A stretch of 64,000 bases of DNA from [Zimmermannella] faecalis ATCC 13722 (GCF_000381765.1 NZ_KB907085.1:1-64000); one strand, 5' to 3'; positions 25,919-36,049 are shown, numbered from the stretch's first letter. A program made the numbers and translations. The notes: generated by a model from the sequence alone, not told the origin.

Positions 25919-27433
25919 ATGACCTCGCAGCCGAACCCGACCGCGCCAACCCCGACCGTGCGCGCATCCGCCTCGCCGCACGACGCACAGCCGCACCTGA
26001 AGCGAGCGCTGCAGAGCCGTCACATTCAGCTCATCGCCATCGGCGGCGCGATCGGCACGGGCCTGTTCATGGGGTCGGGCAAGACGATCTCGGTCGCCGG
26101 CCCCTCGGTGCTGCTGGTCTACCTCATCATCGGCGGGATGCTCTATTTCGTCATGCGTGCGATGGGCGAGCTGCTGTTGTCGCGCAAGTCGTACCGCAAC
26201 TTCGCCGACATGACGGGCGACATTCTCGGCCCGTGGGCGGCCTACTTCACGGGGTGGACCTACTGGTTCTGCTGGGTCGTGACGGCGGTCGCCGACGTCA
26301 TCGTCATCGCGTCGGTATACGTCGTGCACCTCGCACCGGCGCTGCCCGAATGGTCGCTGCCGGTCATCGCGCTCGTCGTCATCGCGATTCTCATCGGCCT
26401 CAACCTGCCGACGGTGCGTGCCTTCGGCGAGACCGAGTTCTGGTTCGCGATGGTGAAGATCATCGCGATCGTCGCGCTGATCGTCGCGGGTGTCGCGCTC
26501 ATCCTGGTCGGCTACGAGAGCGAGCACGGCCGCGCGACCTTCGCGCATCTCTGGGCCGACGGCGGCTTCTTCTCGACCGGCTTCATGGGGTTCGTCGCGG
26601 CCTTCCAGATCGCAACGTTCGCGTTCGTCGGCATCGAGCTCGTCGGCACGACGGCGGCCGAGACGAAAGACCCTGAGCACAACCTGCCGAAGGCCGTGAA
26701 CTCGATTCCGGTGCGCATCCTGCTCTTCTACATCGGCTCGCTCGTCGTGCTGATGTCGGTCATGCCGTGGACCGCGTACGACGCCGACAACTCCCCCTTC
26801 ATTCAGGTGTTCGACGCCGCAGGCCTGCCGGCTGCGGCCGCAATCGTGAACCTCGTCGTGCTCACCTCGGCGATGTCGTCGGCGAACTCGGGCATCTACT
26901 CGACCTCGCGCATGGTCTACGGCCTCGCGACCGAGCGGGATGCGCCCTCGGTGTTCGCGCGCCTGTCGCGGCGCAAGGTGCCGCAGAACGCACTGTTCCT
27001 CACGGGCGTGATGCTGCTCTCGTCGGTCGTGCTGCTCGTGTTCGGGCTCGGCGAGTCGACGGGGTTCGCGATCGTGACCACCGTGTCGTCGCTCTGCTTC
27101 ATGTTCGTGTGGAGCATGATCCTCATCAGCTACCTCGTCTACCGGCGTCGGCGGCCGCAGGAGCACGCGGCAAGCACGTTCCCCATGCCGTTCGGCCGGA
27201 TCATGCCGTGGGTCGTGCTCGCGTTCTTCGGGTTCCTACTCTGGGCGTTCACGGGCGACGCGGATACGCGCATCGGCCTCGTCGCGACGCCCGTGTGGTT
27301 CGCACTGCTCGCGGTGGGCTACCTCGGGCTGCGCCGCACGCCCGCGCACCGTCGCGCCCGGGCCGAGCACCGCGCCTTCGCCGCCCGCGAGGTCGTGCTC
27401 GCGGAGCGCTGGCGCCGCGGGTCGGGCGAGTAG
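25919..27433 (+). CDS. Amino acid permease (AAT family, CycA/GabP-like)
   Basis: A 504-residue APC-superfamily proton symporter with 12 predicted helices. IQLIAIGGAIGTGLFMGSG is the first helix signature of the amino-acid transporter family. GIELVGTTAAETKDPEHNLPKA is the conserved loop after helix 6. The closest family resemblance is to D-Ser/D-Ala/Gly (CycA) and GABA permeases. The Arg-rich C-terminus is cytoplasmic. It is followed 15 bases later by the unknown gene at 27449. Confidence 0.88.
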   Translation: MTSQPNPTAPTPTVRASASPHDAQPHLKRALQSRHIQLIAIGGAIGTGLFMGSGKTISVAGPSVLLVYLIIGGMLYFVMRAMGELLLSRKSYRNFADMTGDILGPWAAYFTGWTYWFCWVVTAVADVIVIASVYVVHLAPALPEWSLPVIALVVIAILIGLNLPTVRAFGETEFWFAMVKIIAIVALIVAGVALILVGYESEHGRATFAHLWADGGFFSTGFMGFVAAFQIATFAFVGIELVGTTAAETKDPEHNLPKAVNSIPVRILLFYIGSLVVLMSVMPWTAYDADNSPFIQVFDAAGLPAAAAIVNLVVLTSAMSSANSGIYSTSRMVYGLATERDAPSVFARLSRRKVPQNALFLTGVMLLSSVVLLVFGLGESTGFAIVTTVSSLCFMFVWSMILISYLVYRRRRPQEHAASTFPMPFGRIMPWVVLAFFGFLLWAFTGDADTRIGLVATPVWFALLAVGYLGLRRTPAHRRARAEHRAFAAREVVLAERWRRGSGE

Positions 27434-27448
27434 CGAAGGGGCGCTCCC

Positions 27449-28330
27449 GTGAAGTTCACGCGCGACACGCAGCGCGGCGCGTGGCTGCTCGATCGCGTCG
27501 GCGGCTGGGGCCGTGTCGGCGGCGTCGCGGGCACGGGATTCGAGGCCTACGCGCGCATCCTTCATCCCATTCACGCGTGGCGGTACGGCGATGCCGTCGA
27601 CGAGTGGGGCGTGCCACGAATCGAAGAAGAAGCGCAGTGGGGCTGGGAGCAGGTCGCTGAGCGCAATGGCCGGGTCATGCATCCGCTCGTGCAGTGGCGG
27701 CGCCTCACCGACGACGAGACGGCGCTCTCGTTCGCCGATGGCTGGGAGGTTTCGCAGACCGAGGAGGGCCGGCTCGAGCCGGGTCTGCTCGCGGCGCTGA
27801 CCACACACCTCAGCGACGCGACGTCGACTCCCGACGACGTCACCGCAGGCGTCTGGAACGGCTGGGGCGAGCTCCACGACGGCGCTTCACGGTACGCGGT
27901 TCTTGGGGTTGGCGCCGACGCGGCCGAAGTGGAACGCGAACGGGCGCGCCTCGAGGCAGAGGCTCGGGAGTCGGTCTCCCCCGAGGTGCGCGACGCTGCG
28001 CGCCATGGCCCGTGGCTCGAGTGGCCGGGCCGCGAATTTTTGCTCTTCGAGACGAGCCTCGCCGAGCTCAGCGACCCGGCATGGATACGCGGGGCTGGTC
28101 TCGGCGCGACGAGCGTCGACGACGGGGTCGCGCCGCAGCTGCTCTGGCCCGCCGACCGCGCGTGGGTGGTCGCGAGCGAGATTGACTGGGACTCGACGAT
28201 CGTCGCCGGGAGACGCGAGCTCATTGCCGCGGTGCTCGCCGACCCAGCGTTCGAGGCATTCGAGGTCGACGAGCGCGCCGACCTCACCTGGGACGGCGAC
28301 GCGCTCAACCCGCCGCGGCGCGAGCCCTGA
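27449..28330 (+). CDS. Conserved-looking protein of unknown function
   Basis: I do not recognise this 293-residue soluble protein. It is acidic and rich in Trp (about 5%), without signal peptide or membrane helix. The N-terminus reads KFTRDTQRGAWLLDRVGG and includes FEAYARILHPI. The C-terminal third holds LWPADRAWVVASEIDWDSTIVAG, then DLTWDGDALNPP. These stretches look like a folded domain specific to actinobacteria. The GTG start has GAAGGGG upstream. It may be co-transcribed with the permease. Confidence 0.7.
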   Translation: MKFTRDTQRGAWLLDRVGGWGRVGGVAGTGFEAYARILHPIHAWRYGDAVDEWGVPRIEEEAQWGWEQVAERNGRVMHPLVQWRRLTDDETALSFADGWEVSQTEEGRLEPGLLAALTTHLSDATSTPDDVTAGVWNGWGELHDGASRYAVLGVGADAAEVERERARLEAEARESVSPEVRDAARHGPWLEWPGREFLLFETSLAELSDPAWIRGAGLGATSVDDGVAPQLLWPADRAWVVASEIDWDSTIVAGRRELIAAVLADPAFEAFEVDERADLTWDGDALNPPRREP

Positions 28331-28348
28331 TTCGCGGGCTGGAACGCC

Positions 28349-28410
28349 CATGGGTTGTCACGAAGGCCCCGTCACACGCTGGTGTGACGGGGCCCTTCTG
28401 ACAACCCATG
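28349..28410. terminator. Long bidirectional terminator hairpin
   Basis: Arms 28349-28377 and 28382-28410 pair over about 29 bases with one small internal bulge and a 4-base loop. The arm sequence is related to the hairpin at 42690-42751. It ends the 27449 gene. Confidence 0.8.
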
Positions 28411-28450
28411 CGAGATTACGGGTCGAACGACGCGGCGGCCTCGTGCGACG

Positions 28451-28522
28451 CGGATGCAGTGGGCACAGCCGAGCGCCACGGCCACACTTCACCGCGACAC
28501 CCGGCTGCGCCCAGGTCGTTCG
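28451..28522 (+). repeat. 72-bp intergenic repeat, copy 1
   Basis: Starts CGGATGCAGTGGGC and ends GCCCAGGTCGTTCG, with the core GGCCACACTT in the middle. First member of a family with seven further full copies in this window. Confidence 0.8.
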
Positions 28523-28938
28523 CGAGGGCGCCACATACGCGATTGCGCAGCGAATGCATCCGTTCAATTCTCGCGATTGAACAGCGTTGAACCGCGTGAA
28601 ACGATCGAAGCAATACGAATCAACTTCGCCAGCAACTCCTGGAAAACGCGGCAATTCTCCGTTCACGTTCGGGAATGAACACGCCGCAGAGTACGGAATA
28701 TTCCCGCATAAATTCGGGTTCCTAAGAAACCTTACCGACAAAATCCCCTGGTCAACACGCATCCACCCTGCTAGCCTCTGGAACGTCTGAAGCGATTCAT
28801 ATTTGCCGTCAATGCTGACGCCGACGACTCGATTTCTGACCCCCAGTGTCCCGACTATTCCGTGGGCGCATTTGTCGCGCCCCGAGCCGTCTCGTTCGAT
28901 TTCCCACACATGGCCACCGCGCCAGAAAGCGATTCGCA
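28523..28938 (+). other. AT-richer upstream region of the GH106-like gene
   Basis: No gene is supported in these 416 bases. The stretch about 28575-28800 is clearly richer in A and T than its surroundings, as expected for a regulated promoter. I could not fix a -35/-10 pair or a convincing operator. The start at 28939 has only a weak purine run upstream. Confidence 0.45.
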
Positions 28939-31900
28939 ATGACAATCCCCCTGACCAGAGGGCGACGATTCGTCGCGCTCACGGCGGCCGCCGTCGTGGC
29001 CACAAGCCTCACAGTTCCCGGCGCCGCGTTTGGTGCCAGCGCCGCGCCCGCCACCGCGAGCGCCGTCGACCCGGCAGTGTTCGCCGACCCGACCATCGAC
29101 TACCGACCGGGCGTGCGCTGGTGGTGGCCGGGCAATGCCGCGAGCGAAGCCGACCTCATCGAGCAGCTCGACTACCTCGCCGAGAACGGCTTCGGCATGG
29201 TCGAGATCGTCGCCTTTTCGCAGTCGTATCTCGCGGAAGACGGTTCGAGCGGGTCAATCTACGCCGCCGAATCTGGCTACGACACTGAGGCGCTGCTCGA
29301 CTACGAATCGCCCGAATTCTTCGCGAAGCTCGACGCCGTCGTCGCGCACGCGAACGAGCTCGGCATCACGGTCGACCTGAACATCGGCAGCGGCTACCTC
29401 GCGAACGACGACTCGATCGACCTCGCCGACAGCCAGAGCACGCTCGCCCTGGGCCGAGCAACCGTGCGCGTCGACGAAGCGGGCGCCGTCGAGCTCGTCT
29501 CGGGCGACATCGCGACCCCCGAGGGTTCGGGCGCCGTCGAGCTCGGCATCCCGGCCGCGGAGCCGAGCCCATTCTTCGCCTCGGAGATGTATGGCTACGA
29601 CTTTGGCGAATGGGACCCCGATCTCGTCGATCTGAACGCCGTCATGCTCGCCCCAATCGCCGATGCGGGAGCACCGCTCCACAACGCGAACCAAACGCTC
29701 ACGGGCGATTTCAGCGGCGTGAACACGTACGACGCGCAGACCGTCCTCGACCTCGACGCGGCGCAGCTCGCTTATCCGCTCGAGGGCGACACGACGTTTG
29801 GCGTCGACACGACCGACCTCGCGGCCGGCGACTACGAAGTCGTCGCGCTCTACAGCGCGGCGACGGGCGCCTACGGGCTGAACTCGATCATCGAGAACGC
29901 ATCGGGCGACCGAAACTACGTCGTCGACCACCTGAACCCGAGCGCGATCACGAACCTCGTGAACGGATGGATCGGTGAATCCGACCTCGAGGGCATCGTG
30001 TCGTCGAACGACGTGCGCGCCGCATTCAACGACAGCTACGAGTTCTACACCGACATGAACTACAACGACCTCGTGCAGGCTGCCGCCGAGTCGACCGAGT
30101 TGCTCGGCTACGACATCACGCCGTACATCCCGACGCTCTACTCGATCTATGGCGACTCGTTCCTAATTCAGGGCACCCCGACCGTCAAGGCCGAATACGC
30201 CGAGCTCGGCCTCGAGATCCCGCAGGTGAGCCCGTTCGGTGGCGGCAGCACGCCACTGCTCGCCTCCGACCTCAGCGAAGCCGAGGCGGCACGCATTACG
30301 TACGACTATGGCCAGCTGCTCAACGCCCAGTTCCTCGCGGGTATGGAGGCGTTCTCGAGCGCGCTCGGCGAGTACGGCATCGACTATCGCCAGCAGGCCT
30401 ACAACCCGCCGGTCGACACCCTGCAGTCCGCGGAGTTTGTGGACATCCCCGAGACCGAGGGCCTCGACGAGTACTCGATCAAGCAGGTCACCTCGGGCGC
30501 CCACCTCTACGGCAAGAACCTCATCACCTCTGAGGTGTTCACGCTCGGGTCGGTACCGTTCCAGATCACGCCTGAGTTCATGAAGCAGGGCTACGACCTC
30601 ATGGCAACGAGCGGTGTGAACAACTTCTTCTACCACGGGCTCAGCGCCACGTATTACGGCAACACCGACCCGTCATTCACGTCGGACGACAACCTCTTCG
30701 CTGAGGAGGGCTGGCGAGCCTGGCCGACCATCGGTGTCGAAATGGCGAACACGGCCGGCATCGCCGCCTACTACGGGGCGATGAATGACTACGCGGCGCG
30801 CGCGAACTACGTCATGCAGCTCGGTTCGAGCAGCAGCGACGTCGCGATCTACATGCCGCTGTTCGGCAGCCTCGCAAGCGGCGGCGGCTTCAACGGCGAG
30901 CCTGCCACGCCGCTCACCGCAATCTCAACTGCGAACGCGAACGGATGGGCGTGGGACGCGATCAACGACGACACGATCCAGACGGGGCTGACCTGGAACG
31001 GCTCGCAGCTCATCGCCAATGGCGGCCACGCGACGTTCGACGCGCTCATCGTCGAGAGCAACACGGTTCCGGTCGAGACGATGGAAGCGCTCCAGCGTCT
31101 GCAGGACGGCGGCGCACCCATCGTGTTCGTCGGGAGCGCACCCTCGCAGCAGCCGAGCTTCGCCGGCGGCGACTTCGCCGCGGCCGACGCCACCGTCGCC
31201 GAGATCGCGAGCACGATGGGCGCACCGCTCGATGCGGCGTCGCTCGTGTCGACGCTCGACCCGGTGATCGCCGCCCCGATCTCGTACGCCGAGAACGAGG
31301 ACATTCGCTTCGCGCGGCGCACGGTCGAAACCGGTGGCGAGCTCGCCTACGTGCGCAACACGTCGAGCGAACACGCGACGACCGTCGACCTGCAAGTCGC
31401 GAGCGAGTTCGCGCAGTGCTGGTGGCTCGACCCCGAAACCGGGAACATCCACGACGCCACGGTGACCGACGGCGTCGTCACGGCAGCGCTCGACCCGGCC
31501 GGCGCGGCCATCCTGCTCTGCGAGCCCGCGGGCGTGGGCTTCGCCGACGGCGCGACGACGCCCGGCGTCCCCCTCGCACTCGACACCACCGATCGCGCAG
31601 TCGTGCACGAGCTCTCGGACTTCACCCTCGAGGTGACGGCCGACAACGTCGGCTCGGCGCTCCCCCACGACGAGCAGACGGTGACGCTCGAAGGCGACGT
31701 GTTCGGCGACTGGTCGAGCGACGAGTTCGCCGACGGTCAGCTCAAGTACGTCACCGATTCCGGCACGTACCGCACCGAGGTTGAGATTCCGGATGCGAGC
31801 GACCTCGTTGAAAATGGCGCGGTGCTGTCGCTCGGAGAGGTGCACGACGCCGCCACCGTGCGGGTGAACCCGGGGACCGACCACGAGTTCGAGACGCAGC

Positions 31901-32397
31901 TGTTCTCGGCGCCGTACGAGGTCGACATCGCTCCGGCGCTCGTCGACGGCACGAACGTTATCGAGATTGACGTGCAGCCCGTGCAGAACAATCGCCGCGA
32001 GGGCCTGAAGGAGCTGTACCTCAGCGATCCCGTCGCCTACGTGCAGTATCAGGCGTACGAGAGCCAGCATGGCGGCGACGAGCTCATGCCCGCGGGCATC
32101 ATCGGGCCGGTCGAGCTGACGAGCGCCGACGAGAGCGTCGCCGAGCCCGGTGCAACGCCGACGCCGACGGCGACGCCAACGCCGGGCCCGAGCGCGACCG
32201 AGCCAGGTGCGACCGACGGCGCGACCCCGCCCGAAACTGGCGGCCCCGACGCCGGTGGCCCCGACGCATCCGGTGACGACCTCGCGACGACCGGCGTCGA
32301 CACCGGGCTCCTCGCGACGCTCGCGGCGCTCGGCCTGGGGCTCGTGGCTGCAGGCACCGCGCTTGCGCTCCGCCGTCGAGCCCACGACAGCGAGTAA
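28939..32397 (+). CDS. Wall-anchored glycoside hydrolase, GH106-like (alpha-L-rhamnosidase type)
   Basis: A 1152-residue secreted enzyme. Residues 1-33 are a Sec signal peptide ending GAAFGAS. The body starts VRWWWPGNAASEADLIEQLDYLAENGFGMVEI, cut here by position, a hallmark of GH106-type rhamnosidases. A beta-sandwich with jelly-roll features (about 960-1090) follows. A Pro/Thr/Gly linker leads to LATTG, a hydrophobic helix and RRR at the C-terminus, a sortase-type anchor. The catalytic glutamates cannot be assigned by eye. The ATG at 28939 is chosen because the signal peptide begins there; the upstream open frame is Arg-rich. A plant-polysaccharide role is inferred from the family. Confidence 0.82.
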   Translation: MTIPLTRGRRFVALTAAAVVATSLTVPGAAFGASAAPATASAVDPAVFADPTIDYRPGVRWWWPGNAASEADLIEQLDYLAENGFGMVEIVAFSQSYLAEDGSSGSIYAAESGYDTEALLDYESPEFFAKLDAVVAHANELGITVDLNIGSGYLANDDSIDLADSQSTLALGRATVRVDEAGAVELVSGDIATPEGSGAVELGIPAAEPSPFFASEMYGYDFGEWDPDLVDLNAVMLAPIADAGAPLHNANQTLTGDFSGVNTYDAQTVLDLDAAQLAYPLEGDTTFGVDTTDLAAGDYEVVALYSAATGAYGLNSIIENASGDRNYVVDHLNPSAITNLVNGWIGESDLEGIVSSNDVRAAFNDSYEFYTDMNYNDLVQAAAESTELLGYDITPYIPTLYSIYGDSFLIQGTPTVKAEYAELGLEIPQVSPFGGGSTPLLASDLSEAEAARITYDYGQLLNAQFLAGMEAFSSALGEYGIDYRQQAYNPPVDTLQSAEFVDIPETEGLDEYSIKQVTSGAHLYGKNLITSEVFTLGSVPFQITPEFMKQGYDLMATSGVNNFFYHGLSATYYGNTDPSFTSDDNLFAEEGWRAWPTIGVEMANTAGIAAYYGAMNDYAARANYVMQLGSSSSDVAIYMPLFGSLASGGGFNGEPATPLTAISTANANGWAWDAINDDTIQTGLTWNGSQLIANGGHATFDALIVESNTVPVETMEALQRLQDGGAPIVFVGSAPSQQPSFAGGDFAAADATVAEIASTMGAPLDAASLVSTLDPVIAAPISYAENEDIRFARRTVETGGELAYVRNTSSEHATTVDLQVASEFAQCWWLDPETGNIHDATVTDGVVTAALDPAGAAILLCEPAGVGFADGATTPGVPLALDTTDRAVVHELSDFTLEVTADNVGSALPHDEQTVTLEGDVFGDWSSDEFADGQLKYVTDSGTYRTEVEIPDASDLVENGAVLSLGEVHDAATVRVNPGTDHEFETQLFSAPYEVDIAPALVDGTNVIEIDVQPVQNNRREGLKELYLSDPVAYVQYQAYESQHGGDELMPAGIIGPVELTSADESVAEPGATPTPTATPTPGPSATEPGATDGATPPETGGPDAGGPDASGDDLATTGVDTGLLATLAALGLGLVAAGTALALRRRAHDSE

Positions 32398-32407
32398 CCC
32401 GCCGAAC

Positions 32408-32448
32408 GGGCCGTGGCCCTGCGCACCAGTTGCGCAGGGCCACGGCCC
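32408..32448. terminator. Perfect 18-bp hairpin after the GH106-like gene
   Basis: Arms 32408-32425 and 32431-32448 are exact inverted copies with a 5-base loop, 11 bases after the stop. No T-run, as usual for high-GC actinobacteria. Confidence 0.8.
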
Positions 32449-32465
32449 GCATCCGGCGAGGCGAC

Positions 32466-32538
32466 ACGGATGCGGTGGGCACAGTCGAGCGCCACGGCCG
32501 CACTTCCCCGCGACACCCGGCGCCGCCCACCGCATCCG
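32466..32538 (+). repeat. 72-bp intergenic repeat, copy 2
   Basis: Both ends are of the CGGATGCGGTGGGC type and are inverted copies of each other, so the element can fold into a long hairpin around the core. Confidence 0.8.
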
Positions 32539-32549
32539 AAGCGGCGACA

Positions 32550-32621
32550 CGGATGCGGTGGGCGCAGCCGAACGCCACGGCCACACTCGCCCACGTCGCC
32601 CACCTTCGCCCAGGTCATTCG
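32550..32621 (+). repeat. 72-bp intergenic repeat, copy 3
   Basis: In tandem with copy 2 (11 bases between). The left end is of the GGATGCGG type; the right end is of the CAGGTCATTCG type. Confidence 0.8.
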
Positions 32622-32641
32622 AGACCTCGGCGACGCGCGAC

Positions 32642-33676
32642 CTACCGGTACAGCTCCGGCCGCTCGATCGTCGAGACCCCAACCCGGCGCGCATCGCCCG
32701 CGCGGAGCGACTCGACTACCGCCTCGGCGACGGCAGCCGCGGCGTATCCGTCCCACGCGGTCGCGAGCCCGAACGAGTCGGGCGATGCACCGGCGCGAAT
32801 CGACGCGATCCAGGCCTGCAGCTCGCCGCGGTACGCCTCGGCATATTTGCGGGTCGAATCGACGGGGAACGCCGTGCGGTGCGCGAGCGCGTGCCGCGTA
32901 TCCGTCAGCGGCAAATCGCGCAGCGACTGCGTGCCGCGCTCAAACACGAGTTCGCCGCGCACCTCGTAGCCGTACTCGGCACTCATGAAGAGCTCGAGCG
33001 TCGTGAGCACGCCGTCGGCCGTCTCGAGCAGCACGAGTTGCGGGTCGCGACGCGTCGTGCGCGACGACGACTTGCCGGCCTGCCACGACACCGTCGTGAC
33101 CTCGCTGCCGAGCAGCCACGGAACGAAGTCGAACTCGTGCACCGCCGACGCGGTCACAGTGTGCTCGGAGTCGCCCGGATACGGGTCGACGTTTCGGTGT
33201 GCGCAGTGCAGCATGAGCGCCTCGCCGAGCTCGCCCGATTCGCGCGTCTGCCGCAGCTCCATGCAGCCGGGGTCGAACCTACGCATGAACCCGAGCGTCA
33301 CGCGCGGCGCCGCCCCGTCGCTCGCGAGCTGCTGCTCAAGTTCGAGCACCTCGAGGCACTCGGTGGCCGTCGGCGCGAGCGGCTTCTCGCAGAGCACGTG
33401 CTTGCCGGCCCGCAGTGCCGCGAGCGTGAGCGGAACGTGAAAGTGATCCGGCGCCGCGATGATCACGGCGTCGACGTCGTCGGCCGCGATTGCCGCCGAC
33501 GGGTCGACCTCGACGCGGGCGACCGTCGAGCCCGACTCGGCGATCACCTCGGCCGCGCGTTCGGTGTCGAGGTCGGCGAGCACCGCGAGGTGGGCACCCT
33601 TGATTTCGCGCTCAACACGAAGGGCGTGGTCGGCGCCCATGAGGCCGGCGCCGATGACCGCGATTCCGATGGTCAT
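32642..33676 (-). CDS. Gfo/Idh/MocA-family oxidoreductase (inositol 2-dehydrogenase-like)
   Basis: A 344-residue NAD(P)-dependent sugar or inositol dehydrogenase. The Rossmann loop is [13 protein letters not shown], and the catalytic-site lysine is in [11 protein letters not shown] (EKP motif). [15 protein letters not shown] fits the conserved DxxxH/HDxD region. The ATG at 33676 has AAAGGAA upstream. It is the second gene of a LacI-controlled operon behind the isomerase (26-base gap). IolG-like enzymes oxidise myo-inositol, but other cyclitols or sugars are equally possible. Confidence 0.85.
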   Translation of the reverse strand: MTIGIAVIGAGLMGADHALRVEREIKGAHLAVLADLDTERAAEVIAESGSTVARVEVDPSAAIAADDVDAVIIAAPDHFHVPLTLAALRAGKHVLCEKPLAPTATECLEVLELEQQLASDGAAPRVTLGFMRRFDPGCMELRQTRESGELGEALMLHCAHRNVDPYPGDSEHTVTASAVHEFDFVPWLLGSEVTTVSWQAGKSSSRTTRRDPQLVLLETADGVLTTLELFMSAEYGYEVRGELVFERGTQSLRDLPLTDTRHALAHRTAFPVDSTRKYAEAYRGELQAWIASIRAGASPDSFGLATAWDGYAAAAVAEAVVESLRAGDARRVGVSTIERPELYR

Positions 33677-33702
33677 GTTGTTCCTTTCCTTTCGGCGCCC
33701 GG

Positions 33703-34635
33703 CTATTCGGCGAGGGCGGCGCGGAGCACGTCGACCGAGGCGGTGAGGCCAGCCTCGGGCGTCAGCGCAACGTCTTCGTGCTCGATGCTGAGCACGCCGT
33801 CGTAGCCGGCCGCCGCGAGGGCCGCGCAGAACTCGCGCCAGAACTCGACGCCGCCCGGGTGCCCCTGACCGAGGGTCACGTAGTTCCACGCGCGCGCGTC
33901 GCGCTCGGTGAAGAACGCCGTCTCGAGTCGGGTGCGGGTGGCAACACTCGGCTCGATGCGGGTGTCTTTCGCGTGCACGTGGTAGATCGCGCCCTCGAGC
34001 GCGCGCGCCGACGCAACCGGGTCGGCGCCCATCCACATGAGGTGGCTCGGGTCGAGGTTCGCGCCGACGAGGTCGCCAACCGCCTCACGCAGGCGCAGCG
34101 CCGTCGGCGCGTTGTAGACGAGCTGATCGCCGTGGGTCTCGACCGCGATGCGGCGGATGCCCTGGTCGCGCGCGAACTCGACGAGCCCGCGCCAGTACTC
34201 GGTCGCGGTCGCCCACTGCCGCTCGAGGTGTTCGCCGTTTTCGCGCGGCCACGCGGTCGTGATCCACGGGGCGACGCGATCACCCGGGTAGACAGCGGGC
34301 AGCCCCGACATCATCACGATCGTGTCGACACCGAGATGTGCCGCGAGCCGCATCGTGTCGCGGGCAACCGCATCCTGCTCGGAGCCGGTCTGCGGGTGCA
34401 GCACGTTGCCGCTCGCGTTGAGCGCGCCGAGGCGCAGGCCGCGGGAGGCGAGCTGCTCGGTGAGCTCGTCGCGACGGTCGGCGCTGTCGAGCAGTGCCGG
34501 CAGGTCGACGTGCGGGGCCGACGACCAGTTGCCGGTGGCGATTTCAACTTCGGTCACGCCGAGATCGGCCACGACGTCGAGGGCGTCGGGTAGCGAGAGG
34601 TGGGCAAGTCCGTCGGTGATGAATCCGATGTGCAT
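33703..34635 (-). CDS. Sugar phosphate isomerase/epimerase (AP-endonuclease-like TIM barrel)
   Basis: A 310-residue TIM-barrel protein of the xylose-isomerase-like family. Metal-binding candidates are the Glu in AVETHGDQ, the Asp/His in [11 protein letters not shown], the His in [10 protein letters not shown] and the Glu in LSIEHEDV. The start at 34635 has AAGGA upstream. It is the first gene of the operon with the MocA-type dehydrogenase, so the pair probably oxidises and then isomerises one sugar or cyclitol. The promoter and operators lie at 34683-34734. Confidence 0.85.
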   Translation of the reverse strand: MHIGFITDGLAHLSLPDALDVVADLGVTEVEIATGNWSSAPHVDLPALLDSADRRDELTEQLASRGLRLGALNASGNVLHPQTGSEQDAVARDTMRLAAHLGVDTIVMMSGLPAVYPGDRVAPWITTAWPRENGEHLERQWATATEYWRGLVEFARDQGIRRIAVETHGDQLVYNAPTALRLREAVGDLVGANLDPSHLMWMGADPVASARALEGAIYHVHAKDTRIEPSVATRTRLETAFFTERDARAWNYVTLGQGHPGGVEFWREFCAALAAAGYDGVLSIEHEDVALTPEAGLTASVDVLRAALAE

Positions 34636-34682
34636 GAGGTCTTCCTTGACGTGTGCGGGCCGTACGGTGTTTGGATGCGCGA

Positions 34683-34734
34683 GTAGAGCGCTCGACGCGA
34701 GGGTACGGCAAGAATGGGGCATTGTCATGACAAT
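34683..34734 (-). promoter_or_regulatory. Promoter with two operators for the isomerase-dehydrogenase operon
   Basis: Read on the minus strand: TGACAA (34727-34722), 16 bases, TACCCT (34705-34700). Palindrome ATTGTCATGACAAT (34721-34734) covers the -35 box. Near-palindrome GTAGAGCGCTCGAC (34683-34696) follows the -10 box, where a repressor would block start. The second matches a LacI-type operator and recurs before the sugar porter. Confidence 0.65.
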
Positions 34735-34800
34735 TTCCGCAATGCCTCTCGCCGCCCGCGACATCGCACCGAAGCCCCGCGGGAGTGCAATAGTTATGCA

Positions 34801-35826
34801 ATGGCGAATTCGGATGGGCAGGGCGACTCGCGCGCGTCGGTGACGATGGAGAATGTCGCGCGCGCGGCCGGAGTGTCGCGTGCGCTCGTCTCGAAGGCCT
34901 TTCGCGGCAAGGGCGTGAGCGAGGCCTCGCGAGCGGCGATCTTCGCGGCAGCCGACCAGCTCGGGTACCGACACAACCGCCTTGCCGCCAGCCTCGCATC
35001 CCAGCAAACCGACACGATCGGATTCTTCTTTCTCGACCTCTATAACGAGGTGTTTGCCGACATCTACACGGGCCTCGCCCGGGTCGTTGAGCGCGCGAAC
35101 AAGCGCATCGTGCTCGCGATCGGCGACCCTCGGCGCGGCGACGGTCGCGAGGCGGTCGAGAGCCTGCTCGACATGCGGGTCGACGCGATCGTGCTCGCCG
35201 GCACCCTGCTCGCCGACGAGCAGCTCGAGGCGCTCAATCGGTCGACTCCACTCGTCGCGGTGACCCGGTTCGTCGCGGGAATCGACTCGGCCGGCGTCGA
35301 CGATCGGCTCGGCGGGCGCCTCGCGACAGAACACCTCGTGCAGCTCGGGCACCGCCGCATCGCCTACATCAGCTACCACCGGCCCGAGCAGGGATTTTCC
35401 TATCTCGAGCGCGCCCGCGGGTACGCCGACGTGCTGGCCGATGCCGGCGCCTCCCCAATCGTCGCGTACACCGACTTCACCCGCGAGAGCGCCCGCGAGG
35501 CGGCCCGCGAGCTCCTCACCTCGCCCGATCGCCCGACCGCGATCTTTGCCCACAACGACCTCCTCGCGCTCGGTGTGATCGAGGCGGCGGCCGACCTCGG
35601 CCTCGAGGTGCCGCGCGACCTCTCGATCGTGGGGTACGACGACATCCAGGTCGGGTCGATCCCCGGCATCGGACTCACGACCGTCAATCACCGGGCGCAG
35701 CGACTCGGCGAGGTTGCCGCCGAGATGGCGCTCGCGCCGCGGGATGCCGCGCAGCAAGTCGCGCGCCACCGAATGTTCGACCCCGAGCTCATCGTGCGCG
35801 CGACGACCGGCCCCGCACCCGAGTAG
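34801..35826 (+). CDS. LacI-family transcriptional regulator
   Basis: A 341-residue repressor. The N-terminal helix-turn-helix reads [30 protein letters not shown], followed by the hinge helix [11 protein letters not shown]. The periplasmic-binding-like effector domain contains [29 protein letters not shown], cut here by position, and IVGYDDIQ. The ATG at 34801 is assigned by the HTH position; the Shine-Dalgarno is poor. It is divergent from the operon it probably controls and next to the sugar porter with the same operators. Confidence 0.88.
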   Translation: MANSDGQGDSRASVTMENVARAAGVSRALVSKAFRGKGVSEASRAAIFAAADQLGYRHNRLAASLASQQTDTIGFFFLDLYNEVFADIYTGLARVVERANKRIVLAIGDPRRGDGREAVESLLDMRVDAIVLAGTLLADEQLEALNRSTPLVAVTRFVAGIDSAGVDDRLGGRLATEHLVQLGHRRIAYISYHRPEQGFSYLERARGYADVLADAGASPIVAYTDFTRESAREAARELLTSPDRPTAIFAHNDLLALGVIEAAADLGLEVPRDLSIVGYDDIQVGSIPGIGLTTVNHRAQRLGEVAAEMALAPRDAAQQVARHRMFDPELIVRATTGPAPE

Positions 35827-35920
35827 CGGGCGACGCATCCGCCTCGCCACCGCGCATCCGTCCTCGACAACCCGCCAGCTCCGCGCCCCCGCAATCACCC
35901 CGCAGCGACCGGCGCCGCCA

Positions 35921-35958
35921 GCGACAACTGGCGCGGTCATAACGGCGCCAGTTGTCGC
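35921..35958. terminator. Perfect 14-bp hairpin after lacI
   Basis: Arms 35921-35934 and 35945-35958 are exact inverted copies with a 10-base loop. It lies between the regulator stop and the porter promoter. Confidence 0.7.
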
Positions 35959-35990
35959 CAGCATGGCCACTCACGAACCCGGCAACAAAA

Positions 35991-36049
35991 GAATGTCGTG
36001 ACATTCACCAAAGGGCCCGGTACTCTCGTCGGAGCGTAGAGCGCTCTAC
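35991..36049 (+). promoter_or_regulatory. Promoter with two operators for the sugar porter
   Basis: TGACAT (35999-36004), 16 bases, TACTCT (36021-36026). GAATGTC-GT-GACATTC (35991-36006) covers the -35 box. The perfect palindrome GTAGAGCGCTCTAC (36036-36049) follows the -10 box. Same elements in the same order as at 34683-34734, with the downstream operator about 57 bases from the start codon (54 there). Confidence 0.7.
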
